From Botryotinia globosa (taxonomy: Eukaryota > Ascomycota > Leotiomycetes > Helotiales > Sclerotiniaceae), in NCBI GenBank assembly GCA_014898425.1, contig RCSZ01000010.1, forward strand, positions 1,426,001 through 1,490,000: a stretch of DNA of 64,000 bases, given 5' to 3'. Of this stretch, positions 11,255 through 22,038 are shown in pieces (the first letter of the stretch is position 1; each line of letters opens with the position of its first letter). A program made the translations under genes and the position numbers. The notes under the pieces were generated by a model, which saw only the letters and a program-made list of their open reading frames with translations, was not told the origin of the DNA and made no database searches.

Positions 11255-11858
11255 ATGAAGTTCACAGCAATCTCAACTCTCCTTCTTGCAAGTCTGGCAT
11301 TTTCAGACAGCGCATTCGGCTATGCATCTCGTCATGTACATCGTCGTGCATTAGGACCACGTGCGAGTAATATTGCTCGATCTTTGTAAGCCATCACTAA
11401 TGGGTATCAAATGGTGCATGAATTAACATAGAAACAGAGAGATTGTCAACTTGCACAATGCTCCAGTACCCACCCCCCTCACACTTCTCCCTCGCCAGAA
11501 TAACACAAACAATGGCGCCAGAGCACCCGACATTAACGCACAATTGACCCTGACTGCCGTTCCCGCCAACACAACCACGGTCTTTGTTTCTTCAACATCA
11601 ACAGGTCCCACACCAACAGGAACTGCAGCGGCCGTGGGAGGTATTCAACCTCCAAATGTCGAAACTACAACTGATCCAGATCGACCATTCTCTGTGAATG
11701 GAAACACCTTTACCGATATTGAGGACGCTGTTGATAGGTCATGTGCAATTCAGCATAATGCCTGTGCCGATGCAATTAATAATGGGGAGTTGTCGAATGT
11801 GGAGATTAGTGATTGTGATGATCAGCTTTCAAAGTGTGTTGCGACTGGTCAGAGATGA
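11255..11858 (+). CDS. Small secreted protein with conserved C-terminal Cys module
   Basis: Exons 11255-11385 and 11432-11858 (46-nt intron, GTAAGC donor, ATAG acceptor) give 185 aa. The first exon encodes a signal peptide (MKFTAISTLLLASLAFSDS) and then basic Arg-Arg and Pro-Arg sites that could be propeptide cleavage points. A Thr/Ala/Pro-rich middle, probably O-glycosylated, leads to a C-terminal module of about 55 residues (from FSVNGNTFTDIEDAVDRSC) with four Cys in the order C-x6-C-x16-C-x6-C. This module recurs in small secreted proteins of filamentous fungi as far as I recall; its function is not known to me. It may be a wall-associated or effector-like protein. The upstream exon is essential: without it there is no Met or signal peptide. 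Confidence 0.75.
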
Positions 11859-12504
11859 AACATTGATCAGTTGCGTAGTGGAGTAGAGTGAAGAGCGGGA
11901 AAGGACCTGGGAGTTTGTAATACTTGAGCTATCACTCTTTAGTCTCCCTTTAATGACCACGACATATTTTTCGGATGCTAGTACAGTTTTCTTCCTGAAT
12001 AGGAATGTGCAAATTATATAGCACATAAATGAGCCTATATATTTTACCTCGTTCGGGGTCGGAATTGTGCTTAAGTGTCAATGAAAGGTCGACAGATTCG
12101 TAGTCTGGTGCCAATCCGACCTGAACTATTCATGAGTATATAATCGTGCAGCATTTCTGATTGCCTCGTTGCAACAATGCGAAACTTGACGACTCTGTCA
12201 TTCAGAATCTTGGAAGACCGGGCATTGAATATTCCAAGCCGAGAAAATTTTGTTGGAAAGCATTGGAATAGCATTTCACAAAGAAATAATCTTGATAGAC
12301 ACTTCAGGTGCTTCAATGAATCTAGAACAAATGGAAGAATTCAAATTTTGAGGTAATGGCAGTCTAGGTGTCGAGGGGTTTGGATTTGGCCGAAGAGACC
12401 CTCAACTTCAAGATGGAGGTCATGAGGCACTAAATACACTAAATCTCGCTAATCTGAGTGCAGAGAAGCCTGTGACCCTTGGTCCAATAACCTTACCCCG
12501 GATT
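11859..12504. other. Convergent intergenic region
   Basis: 3' flanks of the secreted-protein gene and the oxidoreductase gene. Nothing else is recognisable; the minus-strand open frame at 12071-12316 has no family features. Confidence 0.4.
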
Positions 12505-13479
12505 TCAATTCATTACAATCACAAATTTTCCGCCCTTTCTCTGCGATGCCTTTTCATACGCTTCAACACCATTTTCAATTCCAATCTCTGTCCATGATCC
12601 TTCTTCGGCTCCTTTCAACGATCCTTCCTCGAATTTATCCGTCAGTTCCTTCAATTGAACTGCAAGATCCTCAACACCATATGCTAATGTATTGCATCCT
12701 ACCAATGACTTTTCCCCCCGATAGAAACTCAACATATCTAATGTCAATCCCGTATCAGCGCCACCCCTAGGTGATGCAATAAATGCCAATCTACCTCCTC
12801 TCGCAAGCTTATTGACAGCAGCCTGTACAAGAGCAGGTTGACCTACAGTATCCGCCACAACATCAACACCTTTTCCATCCGTTAAACTATCAACAGCATT
12901 GAGCTCTGGATCATTCGCAGTATTGACGTCATCATTATCGCTTCTAGTAGCAGATATGACCTGACAGCCCATACACTTCGCCAATTGAACTATTGCCGAG
13001 CCAACAGCACCATTTGCACCTGTCACTAATACCGACTCGCCTTTCTTGGCATATGTCCGCGAAAGAACAAGGCTTGCCGTCGTAAACGGAACGCCAACAC
13101 AAGCTGCCTGAGTAAATGAGAGATTTGATGGCTTCGGCGCGACAGCGTTCTCGGGAACGAGACAATACTCTGCTTGAAAGCCATCCTTGGTAAAGGCGAT
13201 TGTGTTTCCACTGGTGCCATAGACTTCTTGACCAATTCGGTCAGATGGGCCTTCTACTACAATTCCCGAAAAATCTCGACCTGGAGTTCGGGGAAATGTG
13301 GTATATGGGAAACCGCCTTTAGCATTGAGGAGGTCGCTTGGATGAATTGCCGAAGCGTGGACTTTGATGATGAGGTGGTTTGGTATCAATGTAGGTTTTG
13401 GGACATCCTGGAGAACCAACTTAGGTGCTGCTGCTGGATCCTTGCGGATAAGCCTCAGTGCTTTCATTGTGATACTCAT
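12505..13479 (-). CDS. Quinone-oxidoreductase-like medium-chain dehydrogenase/reductase
   Basis: Single-exon 324-aa NADPH-dependent oxidoreductase of the MDR superfamily. The N-terminal GroES-like domain (about 6-125) has the family markers VHASAIHPSDLLN and FPRTPGRDFSGIV. The Rossmann domain shows VLVTGANGAVGSAIVQLAK at about 150-167, the AxxGxxG-type dinucleotide-binding loop of quinone oxidoreductases. The Cys that binds catalytic zinc in alcohol dehydrogenases is absent (HPSDLLNAKG), so a zinc-independent reductase acting on quinones or activated alkenes is likely. Length is normal. The substrate cannot be read from sequence. It is probably cytosolic, as no targeting signal is seen. Confidence 0.85.
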   Translation of the reverse strand: MSITMKALRLIRKDPAAAPKLVLQDVPKPTLIPNHLIIKVHASAIHPSDLLNAKGGFPYTTFPRTPGRDFSGIVVEGPSDRIGQEVYGTSGNTIAFTKDGFQAEYCLVPENAVAPKPSNLSFTQAACVGVPFTTASLVLSRTYAKKGESVLVTGANGAVGSAIVQLAKCMGCQVISATRSDNDDVNTANDPELNAVDSLTDGKGVDVVADTVGQPALVQAAVNKLARGGRLAFIASPRGGADTGLTLDMLSFYRGEKSLVGCNTLAYGVEDLAVQLKELTDKFEEGSLKGAEEGSWTEIGIENGVEAYEKASQRKGGKFVIVMN

Positions 13480-14159
13480 GATTTTTTGAGCCGGTTTGAG
13501 TTGATTCGATATAACATGCGATTAATGATGGAGGGGGAATTCAAGAAAGTAATGCTTTGGTGTGCTTTATATGGAGTTCGCAGAATCCTGCACCTTGATT
13601 ACTAAGAGGCTACTAATCGCCCAACATACCCCATTCTTTGTGATTTGAGTTTTCATGGTGCATTAGACAAGTATTAGACAAAAATTGATTATGATAACAG
13701 ACGTTAGACACTTGGTGTTGATATTCTCAACTGTTTCTCTTGATCGGAAATTGGCGGGGTAAAAATCGGGCATGGAAGGTTACGGAAAATTAACCTAACC
13801 CCTTTCCGCAATACCCGCAACTAAACTGAGGGGTCCTCGGGTAGGTGCACGGCGACGGGTGAGTATTCAGCTTTGTAAATAATACATCACATTCATTTTT
13901 CTCACTCATGTTGTTAATTATTTGAAGATATTGACTGAACATTGATCTGCTAATAGAAGTTGACAAACAATCCGTAGCGTGTTAGCATCCACGCCGCTGA
14001 TTTCTAACCTTCCTGTCACCTAGCGTTTATCACGGTATCGAAAGACCAGATATAGCAAAGTTCTTTGCAGAGGTTCTGCTTGTGATGAATGTCACTCATT
14101 TTCGCTTCACTCCATCTACACTACCTCAGCCACTCGTCTACCACAAGACGACCCTGAAA
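13480..14159. other. Intergenic, no gene seen
   Basis: Upstream region of the oxidoreductase and 3' flank of the repeat-protein gene. It has a short GC-richer patch around 13830-13860, but I see no gene or RNA structure. Confidence 0.4.
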
Positions 14160-15197
14160 TTAAATCCGGGAAAGGAGAAGCCAAGCTGCAGAAAGACCAG
14201 CACGAACAGGACCAGAGCCTCCCTCTCTAAGCTCAATAGCTTTCTCATCGTTCTCATTGTCGTCCATGATGTTCTCTTCTCCTTCCATATCATCTCGGAC
14301 ACCTTGGAATCCAGTAATACCAAGAGTCTCGAAACCAAGCTCCTCAATTGTCTGAGTGGATATGATGATATCATGCTCTAAGTTCAAATGCTCCACGTTC
14401 GCATTCGTCTTCTGGTGATGTTGAGAAGAAGTAGATGGGATGAAAGCCGCAGCAAGAGCAAGAGCTTCAGCTTCGGCCATGTTGATCTTAGGTGAGATGC
14501 AGGTGGGCTTGCTCGACTTCGAATTTGTTGGTGTACTATTTGGGGCAGGGTAGAAGCCTGAGATACTGAATGTCCTATAGTAGTCATGATTACATGTTTT
14601 GATAGAACAAACATGTTCATCTTTGGCTTCATCTTTGGGCTTCACTGTAGAAGGCTTCTTGGTAGACTTAGAATCTGCTGAACTGTAGTTGATGTGATAG
14701 AAGCCTTCGATGCTAAATTGTCGATAATAAGCGTGACTGTATGAATGGACAGGACAAGTGTATTCATGACCAGTCTTCTTGGTCTTGACCTCGTCTTGTT
14801 CGTGATCAGTCTTCTTGGCCTGTTTGTCCTCTTTGGGAAGTTCCTTAGTAGGTGGAGTAGTATAGACAATGTCATAGAAGCCAGAAATGCTGTATTTTTG
14901 GTAGTAAGTATGGTTTCGGGTGGTGATCTTAGAGTTATCAATGCCTGTGGAAGCATTGCTGGGTTTTGGAGTTCCTTTTGGTTTGGGAGCTATGAAGCCA
15001 GGCTTGCAATAGTTTCTTGAGTGAAATTGTCTGAAGTTTCCACTCATACCAGTAGGTGTGTTGAAGGATGTACGAGCGGCGATGGAGCGTTGAATTGAAG
15101 CTCTTTGCAACGAGACATTGTGGAGAGGTAGGTACTTCATAGTTAGATATGTTCTGCTGATCGACTGGGGTGAAATGCCCTTCATGTTGAAGAACAT
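14160..15197 (-). CDS. Orphan protein with three GFY repeats and a possible mitochondrial presequence
   Basis: A continuous 345-codon frame with no family I recognise. The first ~45 residues are rich in Arg/Ser/Leu and lack acidic residues (ISRTYLTMKYLPLHNVSLQR), as in a mitochondrial targeting presequence. Three copies of a 14-residue motif, [N/S]-H-x-Y-Y-x-x-[F/Y]-S-I-x-G-F-Y, lie at about 95-108, 154-167 and 203-216, spaced 49-59 residues apart by Lys/Asp/Thr-rich linkers. A weaker fourth copy lies near 54-68. Short Cys/His pairs (CPVHS, CSIKTCNH) precede copies two and three. The C-terminal third is acidic. The regular repeat in one frame argues for a real protein. Function is unknown. 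Confidence 0.6.
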   Translation of the reverse strand: MFFNMKGISPQSISRTYLTMKYLPLHNVSLQRASIQRSIAARTSFNTPTGMSGNFRQFHSRNYCKPGFIAPKPKGTPKPSNASTGIDNSKITTRNHTYYQKYSISGFYDIVYTTPPTKELPKEDKQAKKTDHEQDEVKTKKTGHEYTCPVHSYSHAYYRQFSIEGFYHINYSSADSKSTKKPSTVKPKDEAKDEHVCSIKTCNHDYYRTFSISGFYPAPNSTPTNSKSSKPTCISPKINMAEAEALALAAAFIPSTSSQHHQKTNANVEHLNLEHDIIISTQTIEELGFETLGITGFQGVRDDMEGEENIMDDNENDEKAIELREGGSGPVRAGLSAAWLLLSRI

Positions 15198-16175
15198 GTG
15201 GGAACTTTGGGAGGTTTATTGGTTATTGATCGAGATGTTGTGATACTTTCTTGATCTCAGAAGGCTAAGGAATTGAATTGTTATACAAAAGAAAAATAGC
15301 TCAAGATTAGGTTGTCTTGTAGACTTTATAGAGATGTGAAGTTGAAAGGAAGATGGTTGATATGTTTCGAACTAACTGCTACAGCTTCCTTTCTACAGCT
15401 TCATACATAAAAACCAGAGACTGATTGGATCATTTTCAAAGTGTTGCAACACAATGGATAATATACTAAAGAATTGATTGTGGTGAAGCCCTTTTTGTAT
15501 GAGTTGAATGAAGTGAAAAATATAGGAGCAACAATTATTCACTACATCGCTTGTTGTGCAGCAAATGTTCATTTTCAGAGGAAAGCTTTTTATGGAGATT
15601 TCAAAGTTAGTCAACTACAACGTAGGCTAGCATCATGTAGCAAAGAAGAAGTCTGGAGGTCAATTGGTCTAAGTTAAACCAATAAACAAAGGAGTGGTGA
15701 GAAGAAAGGTTTCTAGGTGGTTACAGCAGCTTCACATAGACTTTCACAGTGAATCAGATTGGGTGACATGGTGTGATACGGTAGTGCTAATAACAACCAG
15801 TACAGCTCAGATAGTACAGCTCCCTTTCTTGTGGACGAATTACAATCGATCAATTAATCAGTAATTTGTTCTAGTTCATACACAACCACCCAACATACTC
15901 CTCCAAACCCAACAAAATATCCGAAAACGGTTTCTCCCACCGCTGAGTTGACGTGCAATGATGATTAACATCAAGGGTATACATGTAACAATAAACAGTA
16001 TGTGCGATGAAGAAAACAATAAGAAAGCCCAATATTCAATATTCAACCAAAATTTACAAAACTCGCTACTCGCTAGCCATCTAGCCACAAACAGAAAAAC
16101 AGAAAGCATTGCATTCGGAGCATGTATCGCAGGTGGCAGCCGTCTGTAGACTTCCAAAATTTCCAATACCATAGT
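15198..16175. other. Intergenic region with an in-frame hydrophobic ORF behind the 2EXR stop
   Basis: Mostly without genes. On the minus strand, 15876-16172 holds a 98-codon frame in phase with the upstream 2EXR gene. Its ATG is three bases after that gene's TAG stop, and it includes a strongly hydrophobic stretch near its middle. It is more likely 3' UTR than a gene, and is listed as a finding. Confidence 0.35.
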
Positions 16176-17114
16176 CTAATATTTTTCCACTGAAAAATGG
16201 TTCGGTTTGCTCACATGGTCGTCTAGATAGATCACAGCTGGTATCTCCCACTCCGGGCAATGCTTTCCCTGGAATTCTTTCGCCATTCTCTGGAAAGTTT
16301 CGTCGATAAGCTCGAAATTCTTCATCTTCTGATCGCCTGTTTCCGTTTGATTGCCATCTCCGGTGCGTGAGGTTACATCCTTTCCAGTGGTGGGTACAGA
16401 TATAGTTTCCAACTCTGGCATTTTGGAGAGAATTGTCAAGAAATGATGAGTGCGACGTTCGAGTTGTTCGATCGTAGAATTATCGATTCCCAGAAATCTG
16501 CGGAAGAAGAATCCATTGAGGACGATGTGGTTGACTCTCAGAGAAGAGAGTGGACTGTTTTCTCCGAAGTCTAACCATGAAGCCCAGAAAGACAATGGGA
16601 AGAATAAGTGCAGGGTGTCGGATTCCTTGTTAAAGGGGAAAGTTCCAAACATCACTGTTTTCTCCATGTGGCTTTGAGCTTCCTCCCTCGCTTCATGATT
16701 AACGAGAAGGGCAGGCATGCTTGGAGCTTGAAAGACACCTTGCATGGGATATAGTCCTCCATTGCTCCTCACTTGGACAGCAACGTCTTTTTGGAAAGTA
16801 TACTTCCATATCATAATTCTGACCTCCTGAGGAAGTTCTCTGAAAAGGTGGAACTCGGTAAGTGGTTGTGTGGTAAGTGGTTGTGTGGTAAGTGGTTGTG
16901 TGGTAAGTGGTTGTGTGATAAGTGGTTGTGTGATAAGTGTCTGTGTGATAAGTGTCTCTGTTGTTCCTCCGCCATAATCGGACGACATAATTCTTTTTAC
17001 TTCATTGGTAGTACGTTTGTTCTCAACAACGTCTTCAGAAGTAATTGATTTTCTTCTTTTGACTCCCTTCCCTTTTCCTGAACCCTTCATATCTTTAGAT
17101 TCCTGGTAAGACAT
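16176..17114 (-). CDS. 2EXR-domain protein with an N-terminal TTQPL tandem repeat
   Basis: Single-exon 312-aa protein. The 2EXR signature, FHLFRELPQEVRIMIWKYTF, sits at about 88-107, followed by the usual ALLVNHEAREEAQ segment. This F-box-like fold is widely expanded in Leotiomycetes and its biochemical role is not established. The N-terminus is basic (KGKGVKRRKS), possibly a nuclear signal. It is followed by seven 5-residue repeats of TLITQ/PLITQ/PLTTQ at about 54-88, each encoded by a 15-bp DNA repeat. The repeat ends immediately before the 2EXR domain, so array length changes would move the domain without breaking frame. Confidence 0.8.
   Translation of the reverse strand: MSYQESKDMKGSGKGKGVKRRKSITSEDVVENKRTTNEVKRIMSSDYGGGTTETLITQTLITQPLITQPLTTQPLTTQPLTTQPLTEFHLFRELPQEVRIMIWKYTFQKDVAVQVRSNGGLYPMQGVFQAPSMPALLVNHEAREEAQSHMEKTVMFGTFPFNKESDTLHLFFPLSFWASWLDFGENSPLSSLRVNHIVLNGFFFRRFLGIDNSTIEQLERRTHHFLTILSKMPELETISVPTTGKDVTSRTGDGNQTETGDQKMKNFELIDETFQRMAKEFQGKHCPEWEIPAVIYLDDHVSKPNHFSVEKY
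16855..16970. repeat. 15-bp coding minisatellite in the 2EXR gene
   Basis: About seven tandem units of gtaagtggttgtgtg and close variants (gtaagtgtctgtgtg). The unit is a multiple of three and encodes Thr-Thr-Gln-Pro-Leu on the minus strand. The 5' units on the plus strand are identical and the distal ones diverged, as expected from slippage and polarised homogenisation. Confidence 0.9.
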
Positions 17115-18203
17115 TTGCAGATATTGATGAGTTTGGCTTGACTGTATGAGTTGAAGTGATGAGCTTGAAAGGTATGCGTAGGATGTCGAAAAGATTTGAA
17201 TGAACGTCGCAAAAGTATTAGTGTGAAGATTAGACTGAAGATCATATGTGTTATTGTTTAATATCAGAGATATGATATTAGAAGAATTATAAGTGTCAGA
17301 AAAGCTATTAGGAAGTGTTGTCTAATATATCCAAACAATCGAACAAAGTGAAGGTAAGAGTAGGTAGAAAGTTGGGTACCGGAGAAGTCAAAAAGCAGAT
17401 TAAATAGCAGGAGTAGAATTCAAATTGATAGGTTCCCGAGAAACTAGAAACTAGATGAAAATTCTGTCTGATCAGTGCGTACTACTTCAAGTCTTATGCT
17501 CAATTCCATACTATAGTTTTTTTCTAGTACATGATTCCAGTTTAGGAAAGAGCTAGTTGAAGTTCTAACTGTCTCTCATATACAACTGTCATATACGATT
17601 ATACCTTCCCGGTACAAGCTACTTCATATCCTAATCTTGAATTCATACCACATTTATACTCTTTCACACAATCCCACTTTTTCATGCAATTCCAAGCAAG
17701 TTTATTCATGTACTACTTCGCAATCTATATACAATTAGCCCTAATCATAGGGTAATTTGATTTTAGACCCGAGCTTTAGATGATAAGTACTATTATTAGT
17801 ACATGCTAGTCCGACTCAATCTTAAACCCCCCTTCCCCACAATTTCTTTTTGGCAGTTTTCAACGACATAGGTTTTGTGAATCGCTATCTCTTGATGGAT
17901 TATTCAAAGCTGTCATTCGTTGTAAAATATTTCACAAGCAATAATAATGGATACAATAAATTCTCGATACAATGAGCAACCTTTATGGCTGGATTACTAA
18001 AACATCCGGTTAAGAATTTTTCATATAGTTCGTGTGATCCACATTGCTCCTTTTCAATCCATCAGAAGTACAGTAGACGCTAAAAACAAAAGTACATCAT
18101 CATTATCCAAAAACGTTCGAAGAACTTTAAGTTTCTGAGATTAAGTGGGCTTGTATTGGCATTTGAAAAAAAGGCAAAATCGGACCACTGTTTAATCCGC
18201 GAT
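17115..18203. other. Intergenic, no gene seen
   Basis: AT-rich sequence between the 2EXR gene start and the end of the regulator pseudogene. I see no coding frame above background. It contains the 2EXR promoter. Confidence 0.4.
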
Positions 18204-20544
18204 TCAAGAAAATTCATTATATCCCTCCATTCGCAAGTCCATAAATGGTCCTTTTGCCCAATCAATAGTATCCAGCCAGTCCAAGTCGTCCATGGCCATT
18301 GGTTCGAACTCAAGATTTGATAACGGAACTGCGGTAGAAGTAGACGCTTTGGGAGTGTTGGTGGTTTTAGGGGGATCAAGAATCTTATCCAAGGTCCTCT
18401 TGACTATTTGACGCATTCTTCCACATAGTTCATGATTCGCAGCTGTCGGTCTTACCCAATCTAGGAAGCCGACTAATAGACTAAGGTTTTGGATTACTTC
18501 TGATCGAGGCAGGTAATAGGTCGGCTGTGCTGCGGGGGTTTCCATCTCTTTGATGAGTTCAACAAAATGACGCCTGCTGATGGAATTCCGTAACACATAA
18601 TCTGAAAAGTTTATCAGGTTCTTCTAGCATAAACTAACAACTGGGAGTTACTACTCACAATCCAGTCGTAATCGGAATAATAGGTCACAAAGCGATCTTT
18701 AGAAGTCCACATTGAGACGATAGCGCCAAGAGTTGTCTCGAAATATCAAGCAGTGGCTGCTTATTACCCTTGACTTTTCTGACGAAGACTTGCTCCAAAA
18801 TGAATGAACACTGAAGACAATTGAATTTGAGTGCAGTCTGTATCCAATGAGTAGTTGTGGATGAATTGGTTGGAGTAGAGCTTGAGAGACGAAGCCACGG
18901 TGGAAGCCGCTGCTGAACATTTTCGTTTCCTTTTCGCAAGTCCCTAATCTAGTTAGACATCGAATGGTTTCCCAGAGCTCTGCTTACATTATACGAGCTT
19001 TGGAAAATTGATTGATAGTCTCGAGTGAAGTTTCCAATATCTCATCTATGATCTCACCATACATCATCGATGCTCGAATTCTCGAGGAAGAATATATATT
19101 ACCCTCTCTGTTCCAACCATTCTCATCCAGCTTACTCGCTGCTTCTTGAAGGGTCTCCTTTCCAGCCAGAAGGATCTCATTTTCGAGACCAAGAGGTAAT
19201 GGGCATGAATTATAGCGACGGCTCAAGCCAGGAGGCCTACCAGTGAAAATCGACAACGTCTTGTCGTTGAAAAATATAGCGGAAAATATACGCCTCTTGA
19301 TCTCTGGCGAAGTCGTAACTTCGGCGTCGGGTCGAATGGCACAATGGTGAAGACCTAGAGCTGTAGCAAGATGAACTTTGTCGCCCTGTATTCTCCATAA
19401 TTTGAAGGCTGTAGCATCATAATCAGCAATAGACTCATCATCATTCACCAGAAATAGATATGTCTTACACATGTCTCCTATGATCTCACTCTGAAGTGTG
19501 TTTGTTTTCCACAATAAACTGAGCATAAGAATGTTACCTACATCCATCTTACTACAGATTTCTACGCTGCCCTCAGCACACTCGTACATTTCTTCCGTAA
19601 AAAACAAGCCTCTCCTTTCTTCTACCTGATTGCGTTTCAAAAAAGGATTCCTGTTCCTTGTCTCGCATACCTGCAGCCCGATGCCCCAGTACGCAGAATA
19701 ATATACCCAGAACTTCCCACCTAAAGTTCATACCTGACATTGAAGATAACCAAGCATCTCCATCTTCAGCGTCAGGAAATTCTGTGCTGGTATTTTTGCT
19801 TAACGAGTAAGCTACCTCTCTGAGTCTTTCTGGCCTCCTGGGATGTCGTAGACTTTGACCGAATGTGGACCATAGGGATTTCATACAGTGGAGGATGGTA
19901 GGCTTGTGGAAAGCATACTCTATTGATTTCAAGGTATAATTTTCCATGAGTGACTCACAGGTAATTTGGTCAGGAATTTGACTCAAAACTCTCATTCCCA
20001 AAGATAGTTCCGCAGTTTGTTGACCATTTGTGACTATTGATAACGTGGGGGGCATCGTTATCGAAGCTGCAGAAAATGTAGCCTCTCCTTCATCATCAAC
20101 ATCCGATACGAGGCCATTCTCGTTATCAAGAAACGGTGCAGAAAAACTCGTGGGACCATAGAACCCCAACACTATTCTTGATGCAGCAGCATGATCTATC
20201 CGTGAATCGATAGATCCAGATGTTTGCGGCGACACTAAGGAGTCATTTGTGAGATCTCTAACGGGATGAGAAGGATTGGATATCGAGTGTTCAGAGGAAG
20301 GGCCATGGCTTGGAGGATGCAAGGGCACATATATACAATTTGCAGCGGCACCTTTTCGTTGACACCTCAAGCAAATGGGAGTTGTGTGATCACAGCGTGT
20401 TTTTGCCTTCCGACAAGGTTCACAGGCTTGATCTTTACGCTTCCTACGTCGAGGATTTGAAGAATTGGTGGGAGGTGAAGTTCTCATTGACATTAAAATT
20501 AAGTTGAGTTGAATTGGGGATGAATTGCTTGCATTACAAAACAA
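18204..20544 (-). pseudogene. Zn2Cys6 transcription factor with three apparent frameshifts
   Basis: The N-terminus carries an intact fungal binuclear zinc cluster (ACEPCRKAKTRC, then PICLRC and ANC; C-x2-C-x6-C-x6-C-x2-C-x8-C) preceded by a basic RRRKRK. A fungal-specific transcription-factor middle homology region follows, with landmarks FRWEVLGILFCVLGH, RIFSAIFFNDKTLSIFTGRPP, LPPWLR, LLDISRQLLA, YGIPSAGV and VIQNLSLLVGFLDWV. The landmarks fall in different frames. Clean introns explain two joins (18944-18987 and 18602-18658). Three others need indels: an extra T in the T6 run at 19639-19644, a missing base near 18718-18726 and another near 18561-18568. A 49-nt intron (19622-19670) could bypass the first but would delete conserved sequence. 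Either this is a decayed regulator or the assembly has errors; family identity is certain. Confidence 0.75.
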
Positions 20545-22038
20545 TACAATCCTGATTGGTATCTAGGCAGTGATTTTGATGAGAAAGTACCATGGCTGGA
20601 TGGGAAAAGGATGTATGTTGTTTACGTGAGGCACCGATAGCGATATGTAAGGTTAAAAGCGATCTCGGCGCTTACGACGTTTATGTAATATATCTGACAG
20701 CAGCAACATCATCTTCATAGATATACAAAAAGTCTCAAGATGCTGCTTGATAATTTGGTTCAAGACTTTACCTTAGAGATGTTTCAAAGATATATGTATT
20801 TTTTCGAGATTCGGAAAAAGGGGAAACGAGGTATTGCAACACCGATTAACTCCGAAGATGCTAGCAAAGCTGGCTCAGAGCTATCTTTGAATCAATTCTC
20901 AGTCCGACATGAACTCAAGACATCTAGCGACCACAGACACGTCTCTTTTCACACTCATAAACTGAAAAGTAAGAGTCAAATTAATAAGTACAGAAGATAT
21001 ATTTCCGAACGTCTATACTTGGAATGTCACGAGAACTCAGAACCGACGACACAAACTCCCACTTTCCACACACAAGAAGAGTTAAGGATCCATCTCATGA
21101 TCGCAGAATGAAAACGACTATGTTTCAGAAGTATCCGGAATAATAACTAAGTTCATAATCAAGTTCTATACTCCACTGTCTAACTTCCAAGGTTTCTCTT
21201 GGAAATGTTAGTATTCCTCTAAACGATCTTTCGGCGGCTAATATAACCTTACAACACTCGTGAGTTTTCCTCGCGACTCATCACATCATCATTGAAACTC
21301 TTATATTATAGCATAAGGAATGAATTCTCGATGAAATCATAATATTGATATCAGATATGCAACAACCCACCACAAAGACCTCTTTGAATAGATGATCATC
21401 AAAAACCCAATGGCCATGATATAGACCCGATCGACCATCCATCCCTATGATTACAACCATCTGCAAATATTCGCAAAGATGATATACTTCTCCACCCACA
21501 GAATCCCATTCATCAAACGAAAGAATTTGCTTTCAAAAATTTGATTCCCGCTTCTAAAACTTACAGCCTGCAATCCAACTTGCCTCTAGCACATCAATTC
21601 ACTGCACTTCATGTTGTATCCCTCTATATCCACATGCATGTGAATCCTTCAGCATTCCGAAAATAGAAATCCGGGGTAGGTTAACCTTAACCTCTCGGGC
21701 GGCAAAAATGTTCTCACGAACCGCATACCTGCAACCTCAGATCGCGTAGAAGATATATAAATATTGATTCCTACCTATGTATAAACACAGAGACGCCACT
21801 TATTCTCAAAATCCAATTCATCTTTTCTCATTCTCTTCTTCTTGGTAAACTTTGCATCCGATCTTACAATTTCAGACATCGAAATCCAAGTGGCCAAGTC
21901 CCGAACTCTCCCACCCACAAGTGCGTAACGCCTTCGGTCAGCTCTCCGGCCATTCCGTCATTTCCAACGCCTTATCCATTAAATACATACATAAACTAAG
22001 ATATCAAAGGTACCCGACGTCCTCAACATTCCCAGTTC
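20545..22038. other. Intergenic region
   Basis: Promoter side of both flanking genes. A 123-codon plus-strand frame at 20740-21111 has no recognisable motif, signal peptide or splice partner, so it is not called. Another frame at 21852-22073 is equally unsupported, though it might be an upstream exon of the next gene. Confidence 0.35.

Noticed and set aside
19622..19670. 49-nt intron (GTATGC to GGTAG) as an explanation for the first frame shift in the Zn2Cys6 gene
   Set aside because: It would remove residues that align in length with the family between RAAG and the EERRGLF helix, and it does not explain the two later shifts. It remains possible but is not preferred.
20740..21111. 123-codon plus-strand frame
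   Set aside because: No motif, signal peptide or splice support; its length is within chance for this composition.
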